Part shown: positions 41,495-49,715 of the stretch, in pieces
How positions within the stretch are numbered: the first letter of the stretch is position 1
How the letters are laid out: each line of letters opens with the position of its first letter
From: UBA2336 sp046294915
GTDB lineage: Bacteria > Bacteroidota > Bacteroidia > Cytophagales > Cyclobacteriaceae
Assembly (NCBI GenBank): GCA_046294915.1
Contig: JBKBOE010000011.1
Span: 1 to 51,197, forward strand
Length of the DNA: 51,197 nt
Direction: 5' to 3'
Position numbers and translations under genes: made by a program
The notes under the pieces: generated by a model
What the model was told of the DNA's origin: nothing
What the model saw: only the letters and a program-made list of their open reading frames with translations
Database searches by the model: none

Positions 41495-44400
41495 ATGGAT
41501 AGCCGTGCGTATATGCGATTATTCAGCCTTGTGATTTTACTGGCGGCAGCCACGTATGTTCATGCTCAATGTCCTGCGGCTGACTTCACCATTCCATCTG
41601 CTGCGTGTATCAATTCATCACTCGATATTGATAATAATTCAACGGCAGGAACGTATTATTCGTGGGATTTCTGTAGTGGTGATTTGGACTTAACTCCGGA
41701 GGTGACTCCCGTAGTTAGTAACTCCCTGTTGTTTCGTACGCGTGCGCTGCGTGTAGTAAATCATAATAATACGTGGTATGCTTTTACCATTGACCAGTCA
41801 ACCAATAAACTGATACGGCTGAATTTTGGCACTAATCTCAGCAATACACCTGTAATAATCGATTTGGGAAATCCGGGCAATGCGCTTAATGGTGTTTTTG
41901 ACTTGTGCATGGTTAATGAGTCAGGTTATTGGTATGCGTTGGTGGTTAATACGGGTAGTAACAGTTTAGTGCGGTTAGCTTTCGGAACTGATATTGAATC
42001 CATGCCAACCGTGCAAAACCTGGGGTCGCTTGGTGTGCTAAACACACCCAACAGCATCTTTGTGGTTAACGATAATAATTTTTTACGGGCGTTTATCAGT
42101 AATGGCGGGGTAGCAGAAATTGTACGGCTAGATTTTGGCACTTCTGTACTTAACAACCCCGTAGCCACAGTATTGAATGTGCCGGGAGCCTCCGGTTTAC
42201 GTGGAATAGCTATTACACGGGAATGTGACCGGTGGTTTGGTTTGGTTACCTCGTATAATAACAACAAAGTTTTCTGGATTGACTTTATTAATGGACTTAG
42301 CCAACCTCCGCAAATCGGAGAGATAACTTTTTTTACGTCTTATAATTTTCCAGCCAGTATTGCTATCGCTTCCGATGGCGGTAATTATTACGCCTTTATA
42401 CAATCGGCTATTGGCTTTCAATACCGGCTATCATTTGGCAGCAGCATAACCGATAAGCTTGGCACTGGCCAGAATTTTGGAAATTTTGGCATATCAAACG
42501 AAAATTTTGCAATTGAATTAGTAAAGACCAATTCAGACTGGATTGGATTTACTATTGACTTAACGAACCGGAGACTTATCCGCCAGAATTTTCCATTACC
42601 CTGTGATGCCAGCCCGGCCACTGCAATCGGTGAAGAACCTCCTTTTGTATCGTTTAGCAGTAGCGGCATAAAAAAAATTGCGTTATCTGCTAATGATGCA
42701 CTTGGTGCAATGAGCTATGTAAGCAAAACACTTACAGTTACGGGTGATTTGGCTCCGGATATACAGTTTATAAGTCAAAATCAGTGTGCGAATAACGATG
42801 TTCTCTTTACACCATTTAATTCCTCCGGTAACATAACTTCGTATCACTGGAATTTTGGTGATGGCAATACATCATCAATAGCAGACCCCGTTCATATTTA
42901 CACCACAGCCGGAGCGTATACTCCTCAGTTAACTGTTACGGCATCCAATGGCTGCCAGAATGTAGCACGTAATGAAATAATCGTATTTAATCCGCCAGTT
43001 GTTGATTTCCAACTTCCGGCAGTTATACCCATTTGCACTAATCAGGCTTATTTATTTCAGAATATATCCACCTTTGATGCCGGCAGTACCATTTCCTGGA
43101 ACTGGCAGGTTAATTCGGTTGATGTTTCGGCTGACGAGGATTTGCAATTCACATTCACTAACTCTATTCCGCATGAAATAAAACTTGTTGCTTCAATACC
43201 AGGGTGCTCAAACGAAGTCGTAAAAAATATTTCAAGCCTAGTGCCGGGACCTGCCGCAGGCTTCAATTCTTCAGGTCACTGTCAGCTGCAGTTCATAAAC
43301 TTTGTCAATACCACTTCCGGCAGTGTTCTTTCATATTTCTGGGATTTTGGCGACAGCAACACTTCAACTGAAGAAAACCCTGTACACCCGTTTGTTACCC
43401 CGGGAACATATTATGTGCAACTCATGGCTTTAAACGCTGCCGGTTGCGTAAACACAATAACCCAACCTATTACTATTTATTCTAAACCCGAAACTGATTT
43501 CACGGTAGCCCTGCCTCCGTTTTCGTGCAGCGGCTCTGCAACCCAGTTCAATGACGCCACGCCTAATCCGCCCGATAGCAACATCGCCTCCTGGTTTTGG
43601 GATTTTGATGACGGGGGCAGTACAGCTACGCTGAAGAACCCTCAACATGTTTATGCCAATGCAGGCACCTACCAGGTGTCGTTAACAACCACTACCAACT
43701 TTGGCTGTTCGGCATCGGTGACTAAGCCTGCCAATATTCTTCCTTCACCTGTTGTGGATTTCAATCATACACCTCCCTGCCGGAATATTCCGGTAACGTT
43801 TACCGATGCAACACCGGGAACTAACCAGTCATGGTTTTGGCAGATTGAAAGCTCATTCTATACCGTACAAAATCCGGTTCATACGTTTACAACATCGGGT
43901 AACAAGAATGTGATGCTGGCCGTAACCGGCACCAATGGGTGTGTGGGTTTGGTATCGCGTCAAGTTGTTGTTCCCCTACAATTGGTGCCCGATTTTACAG
44001 TAGAGAAAAACTGCATTAATCAGCAAACACAGTTCAGCGACAATACCAACGATTTTGCTGACCCCATAGCTTCCTGGCAATGGACGTTTGGAACTTTGGG
44101 CACGGCAACGGGTAATCCTTCAGAATTTACGTTTTCATCTACCGGCAACGTAAATGTAAACCTGTTGGTGACCACGCAAACCGGTTGTTCATATTCCCGT
44201 TTAAAAAGTGTTTCAATAAGCGCAGCACCGGTAGCCAGCTTTACGGCATCGCCTGCAGTAGGCGAAGCGCCTCTGCCGGTAACGTTTACCAATACATCCA
44301 CCGGGGCAACTTCCTACCTGTGGCAGTTTGGTGATTCCGGAAACTCTACCAGCACAGTAATTTCTCCACAATTCACCTTCACCGAATTAGGTGAATACCC

Positions 44401-45037
44401 GGTACGCCTTACCGCCTACAATGCACTTAACTGTATACACCAGGTAATGCATACCATTTACGTGGTTGTACCGGTAATTAATGTAGAGGTGAGTATGCTG
44501 GAATTACTCACCAGTCAGAATTCGGTTGTACCTGCGGTAACCCTAATTAACCGGAGTAATGTTCCTGTTCAAAATCCGCTTCTTCGTTTTGATTTGTCAG
44601 GAAGTGCATCCATCAATGAAGTGGTGCCCGTTATTATCCCCTCTAACAGTTCATATCGGCATGTGGCCGGGTTTTTCATTCCGATTCAGGGTGGGCTAGA
44701 TTACGTGTGTACAGAATTATTGGTGGAGGACATCACACCGGACAACAACCGCTTGTGTTCAACCATTGAATCTTCCTTCCAGGTGCTTGAGCCTTATCCT
44801 AACCCCGTATATAATAAACATCCGGTAACCCTTGGTTGGATTTCGGCCACCGAAGGCTCAACGGCAATCCGTTTACTGAACAGTGCCGGTCAGGAAGTTT
44901 TTTCAACCGTAGAATTCACAGATCAGGGGTATAACCTTCTGAAGTTATCCACACGTAACCTGCATGCAGGTTTGTATATCCTGCAAATTTCATCCGGTAA
45001 TGCCTCTAGAAATTTCCGCCTTGTGGTGGGCGAATAA
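41495..45037 (+). CDS. Secreted PKD/beta-propeller protein with type IX sorting domain
   Basis: The 1180-residue protein has a signal peptide (1-24, YVHAQ). A first PKD-like segment YYSWDF is followed by six repeats of about 51 residues, RLNFGT, RLAFGT, RLDFGT, WIDFIN, RLSFGS and RQNF (near 107, 159, 211, 260, 311 and 362), a propeller-like array. Then come PKD domains with WNFGDGN (about 449), WDFGDSN (611), WDFDDGG (699) and WQFGDSG (939), plus three degenerate ones. The C-terminal 80 residues start PYPNPV and end FRLVVGE, the T9SS type A sorting domain that sends the protein to the cell surface. Start M34 of the longer frame is chosen because it begins the signal peptide. Probable adhesin or matrix protein; partner unknown. 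Confidence 0.88.
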   Translation: MDSRAYMRLFSLVILLAAATYVHAQCPAADFTIPSAACINSSLDIDNNSTAGTYYSWDFCSGDLDLTPEVTPVVSNSLLFRTRALRVVNHNNTWYAFTIDQSTNKLIRLNFGTNLSNTPVIIDLGNPGNALNGVFDLCMVNESGYWYALVVNTGSNSLVRLAFGTDIESMPTVQNLGSLGVLNTPNSIFVVNDNNFLRAFISNGGVAEIVRLDFGTSVLNNPVATVLNVPGASGLRGIAITRECDRWFGLVTSYNNNKVFWIDFINGLSQPPQIGEITFFTSYNFPASIAIASDGGNYYAFIQSAIGFQYRLSFGSSITDKLGTGQNFGNFGISNENFAIELVKTNSDWIGFTIDLTNRRLIRQNFPLPCDASPATAIGEEPPFVSFSSSGIKKIALSANDALGAMSYVSKTLTVTGDLAPDIQFISQNQCANNDVLFTPFNSSGNITSYHWNFGDGNTSSIADPVHIYTTAGAYTPQLTVTASNGCQNVARNEIIVFNPPVVDFQLPAVIPICTNQAYLFQNISTFDAGSTISWNWQVNSVDVSADEDLQFTFTNSIPHEIKLVASIPGCSNEVVKNISSLVPGPAAGFNSSGHCQLQFINFVNTTSGSVLSYFWDFGDSNTSTEENPVHPFVTPGTYYVQLMALNAAGCVNTITQPITIYSKPETDFTVALPPFSCSGSATQFNDATPNPPDSNIASWFWDFDDGGSTATLKNPQHVYANAGTYQVSLTTTTNFGCSASVTKPANILPSPVVDFNHTPPCRNIPVTFTDATPGTNQSWFWQIESSFYTVQNPVHTFTTSGNKNVMLAVTGTNGCVGLVSRQVVVPLQLVPDFTVEKNCINQQTQFSDNTNDFADPIASWQWTFGTLGTATGNPSEFTFSSTGNVNVNLLVTTQTGCSYSRLKSVSISAAPVASFTASPAVGEAPLPVTFTNTSTGATSYLWQFGDSGNSTSTVISPQFTFTELGEYPVRLTAYNALNCIHQVMHTIYVVVPVINVEVSMLELLTSQNSVVPAVTLINRSNVPVQNPLLRFDLSGSASINEVVPVIIPSNSSYRHVAGFFIPIQGGLDYVCTELLVEDITPDNNRLCSTIESSFQVLEPYPNPVYNKHPVTLGWISATEGSTAIRLLNSAGQEVFSTVEFTDQGYNLLKLSTRNLHAGLYILQISSGNASRNFRLVVGE

Positions 45038-45104
45038 TACAGCCAACCGGTAGCTATCAAATCATTTTGCCTTATTTTTACAGTTCTTAATTAAACAGCC
45101 CTCT

Positions 45105-45578
45105 ATGAAGAACATTAAACTGGATGCTACTGACCGGAAGATTCTGGAATTGCTTCAGCGTAACTCAAATATAACCAATGCCTTGCTGGCCAAAGAAATT
45201 GGTCTTTCACCGGCACCTACCCTGGAGCGGGTAAATAAGCTGGAAAATAACCGGGTAATAAAGAGCTACCATGCCGTGATTGATCCGAATGCGGTAGGGT
45301 TAGGCGTAAGTACCTTTGTTATGGCATCACTGAAAGGCCACAACAAGGAGAATATTGACAAATTTGTAAAAGCCATAGCAACCATTGACGAGGTAATTGA
45401 GTGCCACCACATTACCGGTGCAGGCGATTTTATTTTACGGATTGTTTGCGCTGACATTGCCGCCTACCAGCAACTCATGCTGGAGAAAGTTTCCAATATT
45501 GATGTGGTTGACAGCCTGCAAACCATGGTCATTCTCTCCACCTTTAAAGACAGTAAGGTATTGCCAATACCCAATTGA
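45105..45578 (+). CDS. Lrp/AsnC-family transcriptional regulator
   Basis: The 157-residue protein has an N-terminal HTH (LDATDRKILELLQRNSNIT, 6-24, then LAKEIGLSPAPTLERV) and the C-terminal RAM ligand domain (TGAGDFILRIV). Such regulators sense amino acids and control metabolism. The stop overlaps the possible TTG start of the next gene, so the two are co-transcribed. Targets unknown; self-regulation is common in the family. Confidence 0.93.
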   Translation: MKNIKLDATDRKILELLQRNSNITNALLAKEIGLSPAPTLERVNKLENNRVIKSYHAVIDPNAVGLGVSTFVMASLKGHNKENIDKFVKAIATIDEVIECHHITGAGDFILRIVCADIAAYQQLMLEKVSNIDVVDSLQTMVILSTFKDSKVLPIPN

Positions 45579-45580
45579 GT

Positions 45581-46084
45581 ATGCCTGCCGAAAAGACTTT
45601 AATTCTGGACGCCCTGCAGGTAAAACAGAAAATCCGCAGGATGGCATTTGAAATTTTTGAAAACAATTTCAAAGAGAAGGTTGTAGTTATTGCCGGCATT
45701 GATGGCCAGGGGTATGTATTGGCAAAATTTCTGGCTAAGGAAGTGGCAGCTGTTTCGGAGGCTGAAGTAAAGCTGGTGAAGGTAAGCCTTGATAAAACTG
45801 CTCCTCAGCAAAACGAGGTGTTATTGGATTGCGATGTTAAAGAGGTAAAGAAAAAAAGCATTGTGCTGGTGGATGATGTGCTCAATACCGGTCGCACCCT
45901 GGCGTATGCCATGAAACCTTTCCTGGATGTGGAGATTAAAAAACTGGAAGTGGCTGTTCTGATTAACCGAAGCCATGCCGCTTTCCCTATAGCGCCCCGT
46001 TATTCGGGCTATGAATTGGCAACCACAATTAACGATCTCGTTGAAGTTGTTCTCGGAAAAGAAACAGCCGTGTACCTCAAATAA
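45581..46084 (+). CDS. Phosphoribosyltransferase family protein (PyrR-like)
   Basis: The 167-residue protein contains the PRPP-binding motif VLVDDVLNTGRT (95-106) in the type I phosphoribosyltransferase fold and has the PyrR-like RSHAAFPI segment. It may be a bifunctional uracil phosphoribosyltransferase/regulator or an enzyme for another base. ATG 45581 is favoured over TTG 45575, which overlaps the Lrp stop. It abuts the convergent CAP-domain gene with zero gap. Confidence 0.8.
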   Translation: MPAEKTLILDALQVKQKIRRMAFEIFENNFKEKVVVIAGIDGQGYVLAKFLAKEVAAVSEAEVKLVKVSLDKTAPQQNEVLLDCDVKEVKKKSIVLVDDVLNTGRTLAYAMKPFLDVEIKKLEVAVLINRSHAAFPIAPRYSGYELATTINDLVEVVLGKETAVYLK

Positions 46085-46651
46085 TCAATTGCAGGATTCA
46101 TCATCAGTTTCTTTCCCAAACCACACCACACCGTATTCTTTATACAAGCCAATGCCTACGGCATTCCACGTCACCGATTTCCAGATGCCTTCATTAATGA
46201 TTACTTCGTTGTGGCCGTGGCTTTTTTTCCAGCCCTCAAGGCCTTCGGCAGCCGTAGCTCCGCCTGAGCTGTAATAAGAAATTTCATACCCGTAACCCGG
46301 GTAGCCGGTAATTTCTTTGGGCTTATCCCACATGCACTTTGCTTGTTTGTGGTCATCGGTGTAGCAGCAGGCTGTCCATTTACCATTTTTTGACCAACTG
46401 TGCAGGTTGCACCGCGGGTTCTTTGGGTCGTAATGTTCTGCCAGATCTTTGGCGTGGAGCTGGGCAACCCGCGATAATTTCGGTGATAAAGCAATGGATT
46501 TGAGTCCTTTCATTGCCCGGTACTCCATAATGAGCGTATAGAGTGCCTGCTCCTCCTCCTGCAGACAGGCATACGTAACTGACTCGGGCGGAGTGTGTAC
46601 CTGCATCCCGGTGAGCAGAAGTAAACTCCAAATAATGGCTATTCCTTTCAT
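46085..46651 (-). CDS. Secreted CAP-domain (SCP-like) protein
   Basis: The 188-residue product has a signal peptide (about 1-20) and a CAP fold: EEEQALYTLIMEYRAMKGL, RVAQLHAKDL, EGLEGWKKSHGHNEVI and AVGIGLYKEYGVVW. Several Cys (C29, and pairs around 94-110) suggest disulfides. CAP proteins occur widely and their bacterial function is mostly unknown. It is convergent with the phosphoribosyltransferase gene. Confidence 0.87.
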   Translation of the reverse strand: MKGIAIIWSLLLLTGMQVHTPPESVTYACLQEEEQALYTLIMEYRAMKGLKSIALSPKLSRVAQLHAKDLAEHYDPKNPRCNLHSWSKNGKWTACCYTDDHKQAKCMWDKPKEITGYPGYGYEISYYSSGGATAAEGLEGWKKSHGHNEVIINEGIWKSVTWNAVGIGLYKEYGVVWFGKETDDESCN

Positions 46652-46767
46652 GATGCCTTTATATAATAAAGTAACGCAGCGTTCGCCAGAAATTATTCAT
46701 TGTAAGCCTATTTTTATAATTTCAGGGCTTGGTTTAGTAATCTATTAATCTGTATTAATTATTAATA

Positions 46768-48099
46768 ATGAGTGAGCAAAAAATAACAATTCATAACGGA
46801 AAACTGAATGTTCCGGATAATCCGGTAATCCCGTTTATTGAAGGCGATGGTACCGGACCAGATATTTGGGCCGCTTCACAACGGGTTTTCGACACAGCCG
46901 TACAAAAAGCCTATGGGGGTAAACGAAAAATAAACTGGAAAGAGGTGCTTGCCGGTGAAAAATCCTTTAACCAGACAGGCAATTGGCTGCCCGATGAAAC
47001 ACTCGATGCTTTCCGAGAATATTTAGTAGGCATTAAAGGTCCGTTAACCACACCGGTTGGCGGAGGAATGCGCTCCCTTAATGTTGCTCTCCGGCAGATA
47101 CTCGATTTATATGTTTGCCTCAGGCCTGTGCGGTGGTATCAGGGAGTGCCCTCACCCGTAAAAAATCCGGCTGCGGTGAACATGGTGATCTTCCGGGAGA
47201 ATACCGAAGATATTTATGCCGGTATAGAATTTAAAGCAGGTACTCCTGAAGCGCAGAAGATGCTTGACTTTCTGGCTAAAGAATTTCCAAAAGAATACGA
47301 CAAAATACGGTTTAACACTCAGGCCAAATCGGAAGAGTTCTGGAAGATGGTGGGTGCGCCTAATGTAAAGAATGAGGTAAACGTGGGCATTGGCATTAAA
47401 CCGGTAAGCTGGAGCGGCAGCGTCCGCCTGATCCACAGCGCCATTGCCTATGCAGTTAAGTTTAACCGCAAATCGGTTACACTGGTGCACAAGGGTAACA
47501 TTATGAAGTTCACCGAAGGGGCCTTTCGCGACTGGGGATACTGGGTGGCAGAGAATTATTTTGGCGACAAGGTTTATACCTGGAATCAGTGGGAGAAAAC
47601 CAAAAAAGAAAAGGGCGAGGAAACGGCCAATGCCGAGCAGAAGGCCGCCATGGCTGCCGGTAAGATCATCATCAAAGACTCCATTGCAGACATTACCCTG
47701 CAGCAGGTGTTAACCCGCCCCGAAGATTTTGATGTGATTGCCACACTCAACCTCAATGGCGATTACCTCAGTGATGCGCTGGCGGCACAGGTAGGTGGTA
47801 TTGGCATTGCACCCGGGGCGAACATCAACTACATCACGGGCCATGCAATATTCGAAGCCACCCACGGCACAGCGCCCAAGTATGCCGGTCAGGATAAGGT
47901 TAACCCCGGTTCGGTTATTCTTTCCGGTGTAATGATGCTGGAGTACATGGGCTGGCAGGAAGCGGCTGACCTCATTAATACAGGATTGGAAAAAGCTATA
48001 GCCTCCAAGCGTGTTACATACGACTTCCATCGGTTGATGGAAGGTGCCACGCTGCTCAAGTGTTCAGAATTTGCGCAAGAGATTGTGAAGAATATGTAA
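46768..48099 (+). CDS. icd: Isocitrate dehydrogenase (NADP+)
   Basis: The 443-residue enzyme has GPLTTPVGGGMRSLN (91-105) including the Ser103 that corresponds to the regulated serine of E. coli Icd, RQILDLYVCLRP, and HGTAPKYAGQDKVNPGS with the Lys-Tyr pair that selects NADP+. It decarboxylates isocitrate to 2-oxoglutarate in the TCA cycle. It is about 27 residues longer than E. coli Icd, with an insertion around KEKGEETANAEQKAA. Confidence 0.95.
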   Translation: MSEQKITIHNGKLNVPDNPVIPFIEGDGTGPDIWAASQRVFDTAVQKAYGGKRKINWKEVLAGEKSFNQTGNWLPDETLDAFREYLVGIKGPLTTPVGGGMRSLNVALRQILDLYVCLRPVRWYQGVPSPVKNPAAVNMVIFRENTEDIYAGIEFKAGTPEAQKMLDFLAKEFPKEYDKIRFNTQAKSEEFWKMVGAPNVKNEVNVGIGIKPVSWSGSVRLIHSAIAYAVKFNRKSVTLVHKGNIMKFTEGAFRDWGYWVAENYFGDKVYTWNQWEKTKKEKGEETANAEQKAAMAAGKIIIKDSIADITLQQVLTRPEDFDVIATLNLNGDYLSDALAAQVGGIGIAPGANINYITGHAIFEATHGTAPKYAGQDKVNPGSVILSGVMMLEYMGWQEAADLINTGLEKAIASKRVTYDFHRLMEGATLLKCSEFAQEIVKNM

Positions 48100-48154
48100 T
48101 CAGTTACCCCAATTGCTGTTAAGGGATGTTTAAATTTTAATCAAATTCATCCTT

Positions 48155-48180
48155 AAAACGGGTTACCTCGCGCCCTTTTT
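48155..48180 (+). terminator. Weak terminator-like hairpin after icd
   Basis: AAAACGGG (48155-48162) and CCCTTTTT (48173-48180) pair imperfectly across a ten-base loop, with a T-run. The stem is short and has a bulge. It is the only candidate between icd and the LuxR-like gene. Confidence 0.3.
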
Positions 48181-48191
48181 AACACTAAGTC

Positions 48192-48434
48192 ATGCAAAAT
48201 AGATCACTAGCCATTAAGCCTATGAGCCTGACTTTTACTACTGCTGAGCTGCGCCTGTTGCGATATGTTGCCGATGGTGCCAAACTGGATGTTCTTGCTA
48301 CCCAGGAAGGAGTGCCCCTGAAAGAGATTGAAGCAAGGTTAAAAAGCGTGTACAAACGCCTGGATTCAAATAATCCCGTTGAAGCCCTGCAAAAACTGGC
48401 ACAATCGAGTTTTGAAGTGGTAGAGCGCGGCTAA
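48192..48434 (+). CDS. Small LuxR-type helix-turn-helix protein
   Basis: The 80-residue protein is essentially one GerE/LuxR HTH: FTTAELRLLRYVADGAKL, then LKEIEARLKSVYKRLDSNNP. No receiver or ligand domain is attached. It may be a regulator working with a separate sensor, or a remnant. It overlaps ribH by four bases at the 3' end (48431-48434). Start ATG 48192 is favoured; ATG 48222 is an alternative. Confidence 0.7.
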   Translation: MQNRSLAIKPMSLTFTTAELRLLRYVADGAKLDVLATQEGVPLKEIEARLKSVYKRLDSNNPVEALQKLAQSSFEVVERG

Positions 48435-48895
48435 CTCACCATATGTATTGCGGCAAGGGCTGCCTCTTCACCCTTGTTACCAAATTTTCCACCGGCACGG
48501 TCAAACGCCTGTTGCTTAGTTAGGGTGGTGAGAACTCCAAAAACCACCGGTTTTCGGGTTTTCAGACTTACTTCAGTTAGGCCGTAGGCCACCGCCTGGC
48601 AGATGTAATTAAAGTGGGGGGTTTCGCCTTGTATTACGCAACCCAGGCAAATGACGGCATGGATGTCTTTCTGTTCCGCCATTCGTAATGCGCCCAGCGA
48701 TAATTCAAAACTCCCCGGTACATTTTTACGGATAATGTTTGATGCCTTTACACCGTGTGCAAGCAGGGTGTCAACCGCTGCCCGGTAAAGGGCTTCTGTA
48801 ACTTCTTCGTTCCACTCGCTTACCACAACGGCAAACTTCTTCTTCTTCAGTGAAGGGCTTGCAAATTGCTTTCCTGTTTTTAAATGGCCAGCCAT
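48431..48895 (-). CDS. ribH: 6,7-dimethyl-8-ribityllumazine synthase
   Basis: The 154-residue protein shows the RibH pattern: VSEWNEEVTEAL (25-36), VPGSFELSLGA (59-69), GCVIQGETPHFNYI with catalytic His94, and KPVVFGVLTT. It condenses ribityl-amino-pyrimidinedione with butanone phosphate in riboflavin synthesis and assembles a capsid-like shell in many bacteria. A strong terminator-like hairpin lies just upstream (48909-48933), which may control its expression. Confidence 0.96.
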   Translation of the reverse strand: MAGHLKTGKQFASPSLKKKKFAVVVSEWNEEVTEALYRAAVDTLLAHGVKASNIIRKNVPGSFELSLGALRMAEQKDIHAVICLGCVIQGETPHFNYICQAVAYGLTEVSLKTRKPVVFGVLTTLTKQQAFDRAGGKFGNKGEEAALAAIHMVS

Positions 48896-48908
48896 AGGGT
48901 GTACAATT

Positions 48909-48933
48909 AAAAAGGGATGGCTTCGCTATCCCT
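48909..48933 (-). terminator. Strong hairpin terminator or attenuator before ribH
   Basis: Read on the minus strand, GGGATAGC (48932-48925) pairs with GCCATCCC (48921-48914) with one G-T wobble and a three-base loop, extended by an A-T pair, followed by TTTTT (48913-48909). It is a textbook intrinsic terminator between the TPR gene stop and the ribH ATG only 13 bases further on. No FMN riboswitch core was recognised. Confidence 0.75.
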
Positions 48934-48954
48934 GCGTAGTTAGGTAAATTTCGG

Positions 48955-49644
48955 TCAGGAGTTAGGCTCTAGCCTGGCTTTCAGTTTGCGTGCATTTTGG
49001 TATTCGGCTGATTCCCAGTATTTGGTAATCACCTCATCGTATGCTTTTATAGCCTTTTCAATTTGCTCAGATTTTTCAAAAGCCAATGCAGCTTTCATCA
49101 GGTAGGCCGGAGTAAAGTATTTGTTAGGCTTGTAACTAGCTGCTCTTTCATAATACCGGGCAGCTTCTTTGTAGTTCTGTTCTTCCATGTAAGCATCCCC
49201 AATCAGGCTATAAGCCCTTGCCTGAATCAACAAATCGTCTGAACTGAAATCACTGAGGTATAACCGGGCTGCCTCAAACTTTCCCTGCTTCAGAAAACTC
49301 AAGCCCGCGTAGAAGTTGGCAAGGTTTGCTGCATTGGTAAAGCCATATTCATCGATAATATCAATGAAGCCAAGATTGTTCCCATCGCCATTAAGGGCCA
49401 GGTTCAGGCTGTCGGCTTCGAAGTAGTAAATAGCCTGAAACATTTCCTTCTGTGCTTCGGCCTCGAGATTATTTTTGTAGTAGGTAAATCCAAAATAACC
49501 AACTACTACAAGGGCAAGGGCGATAGCAATACCGGCCATGAGTTTCGGATGCTTTTCAATCCAGTTTTCAGCGCCCTCAAGCTTCTCAGCCAGAGCCTCG
49601 GGGTTTTCAAGTATTTTGTTTTGATTTGTTGGATTCTTGCTCAT
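48955..49644 (-). CDS. Membrane-anchored tetratricopeptide repeat protein (YfgM-like)
   Basis: The 229-residue protein has a cytoplasmic N-terminus (1-34), one transmembrane helix (about 35-55) and TPR repeats in the periplasmic part (FLKQGKFEAARLYL, YMEEQNYKEAARYYERA, EKSEQIEKAIKAYDEV). It resembles YfgM-type ancillary SecYEG translocon proteins. The position between ribH and pdhA/recF is a common Bacteroidota neighbourhood. A full-consensus promoter lies upstream. Confidence 0.85.
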   Translation of the reverse strand: MSKNPTNQNKILENPEALAEKLEGAENWIEKHPKLMAGIAIALALVVVGYFGFTYYKNNLEAEAQKEMFQAIYYFEADSLNLALNGDGNNLGFIDIIDEYGFTNAANLANFYAGLSFLKQGKFEAARLYLSDFSSDDLLIQARAYSLIGDAYMEEQNYKEAARYYERAASYKPNKYFTPAYLMKAALAFEKSEQIEKAIKAYDEVITKYWESAEYQNARKLKARLEPNS

Positions 49645-49678
49645 TTGAAAAAAATTAGCCCTGCTTGGGTTTGGGGCG

Positions 49679-49708
49679 CAAAACTACTAATAACCCGATA
49701 TTTAACAA
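49679..49708 (-). promoter_or_regulatory. Full-consensus promoter of the TPR gene
   Basis: On the minus strand TTG (49708-49706), 19 bases, then TAGTTTTG (49686-49679) match TTG-N19-TAnnTTTG exactly. Predicted transcription start near 49673, leader about 28 bases. The TTG is itself part of another TATTTTTG. Confidence 0.7.
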
Positions 49709-49715
49709 AAATACC

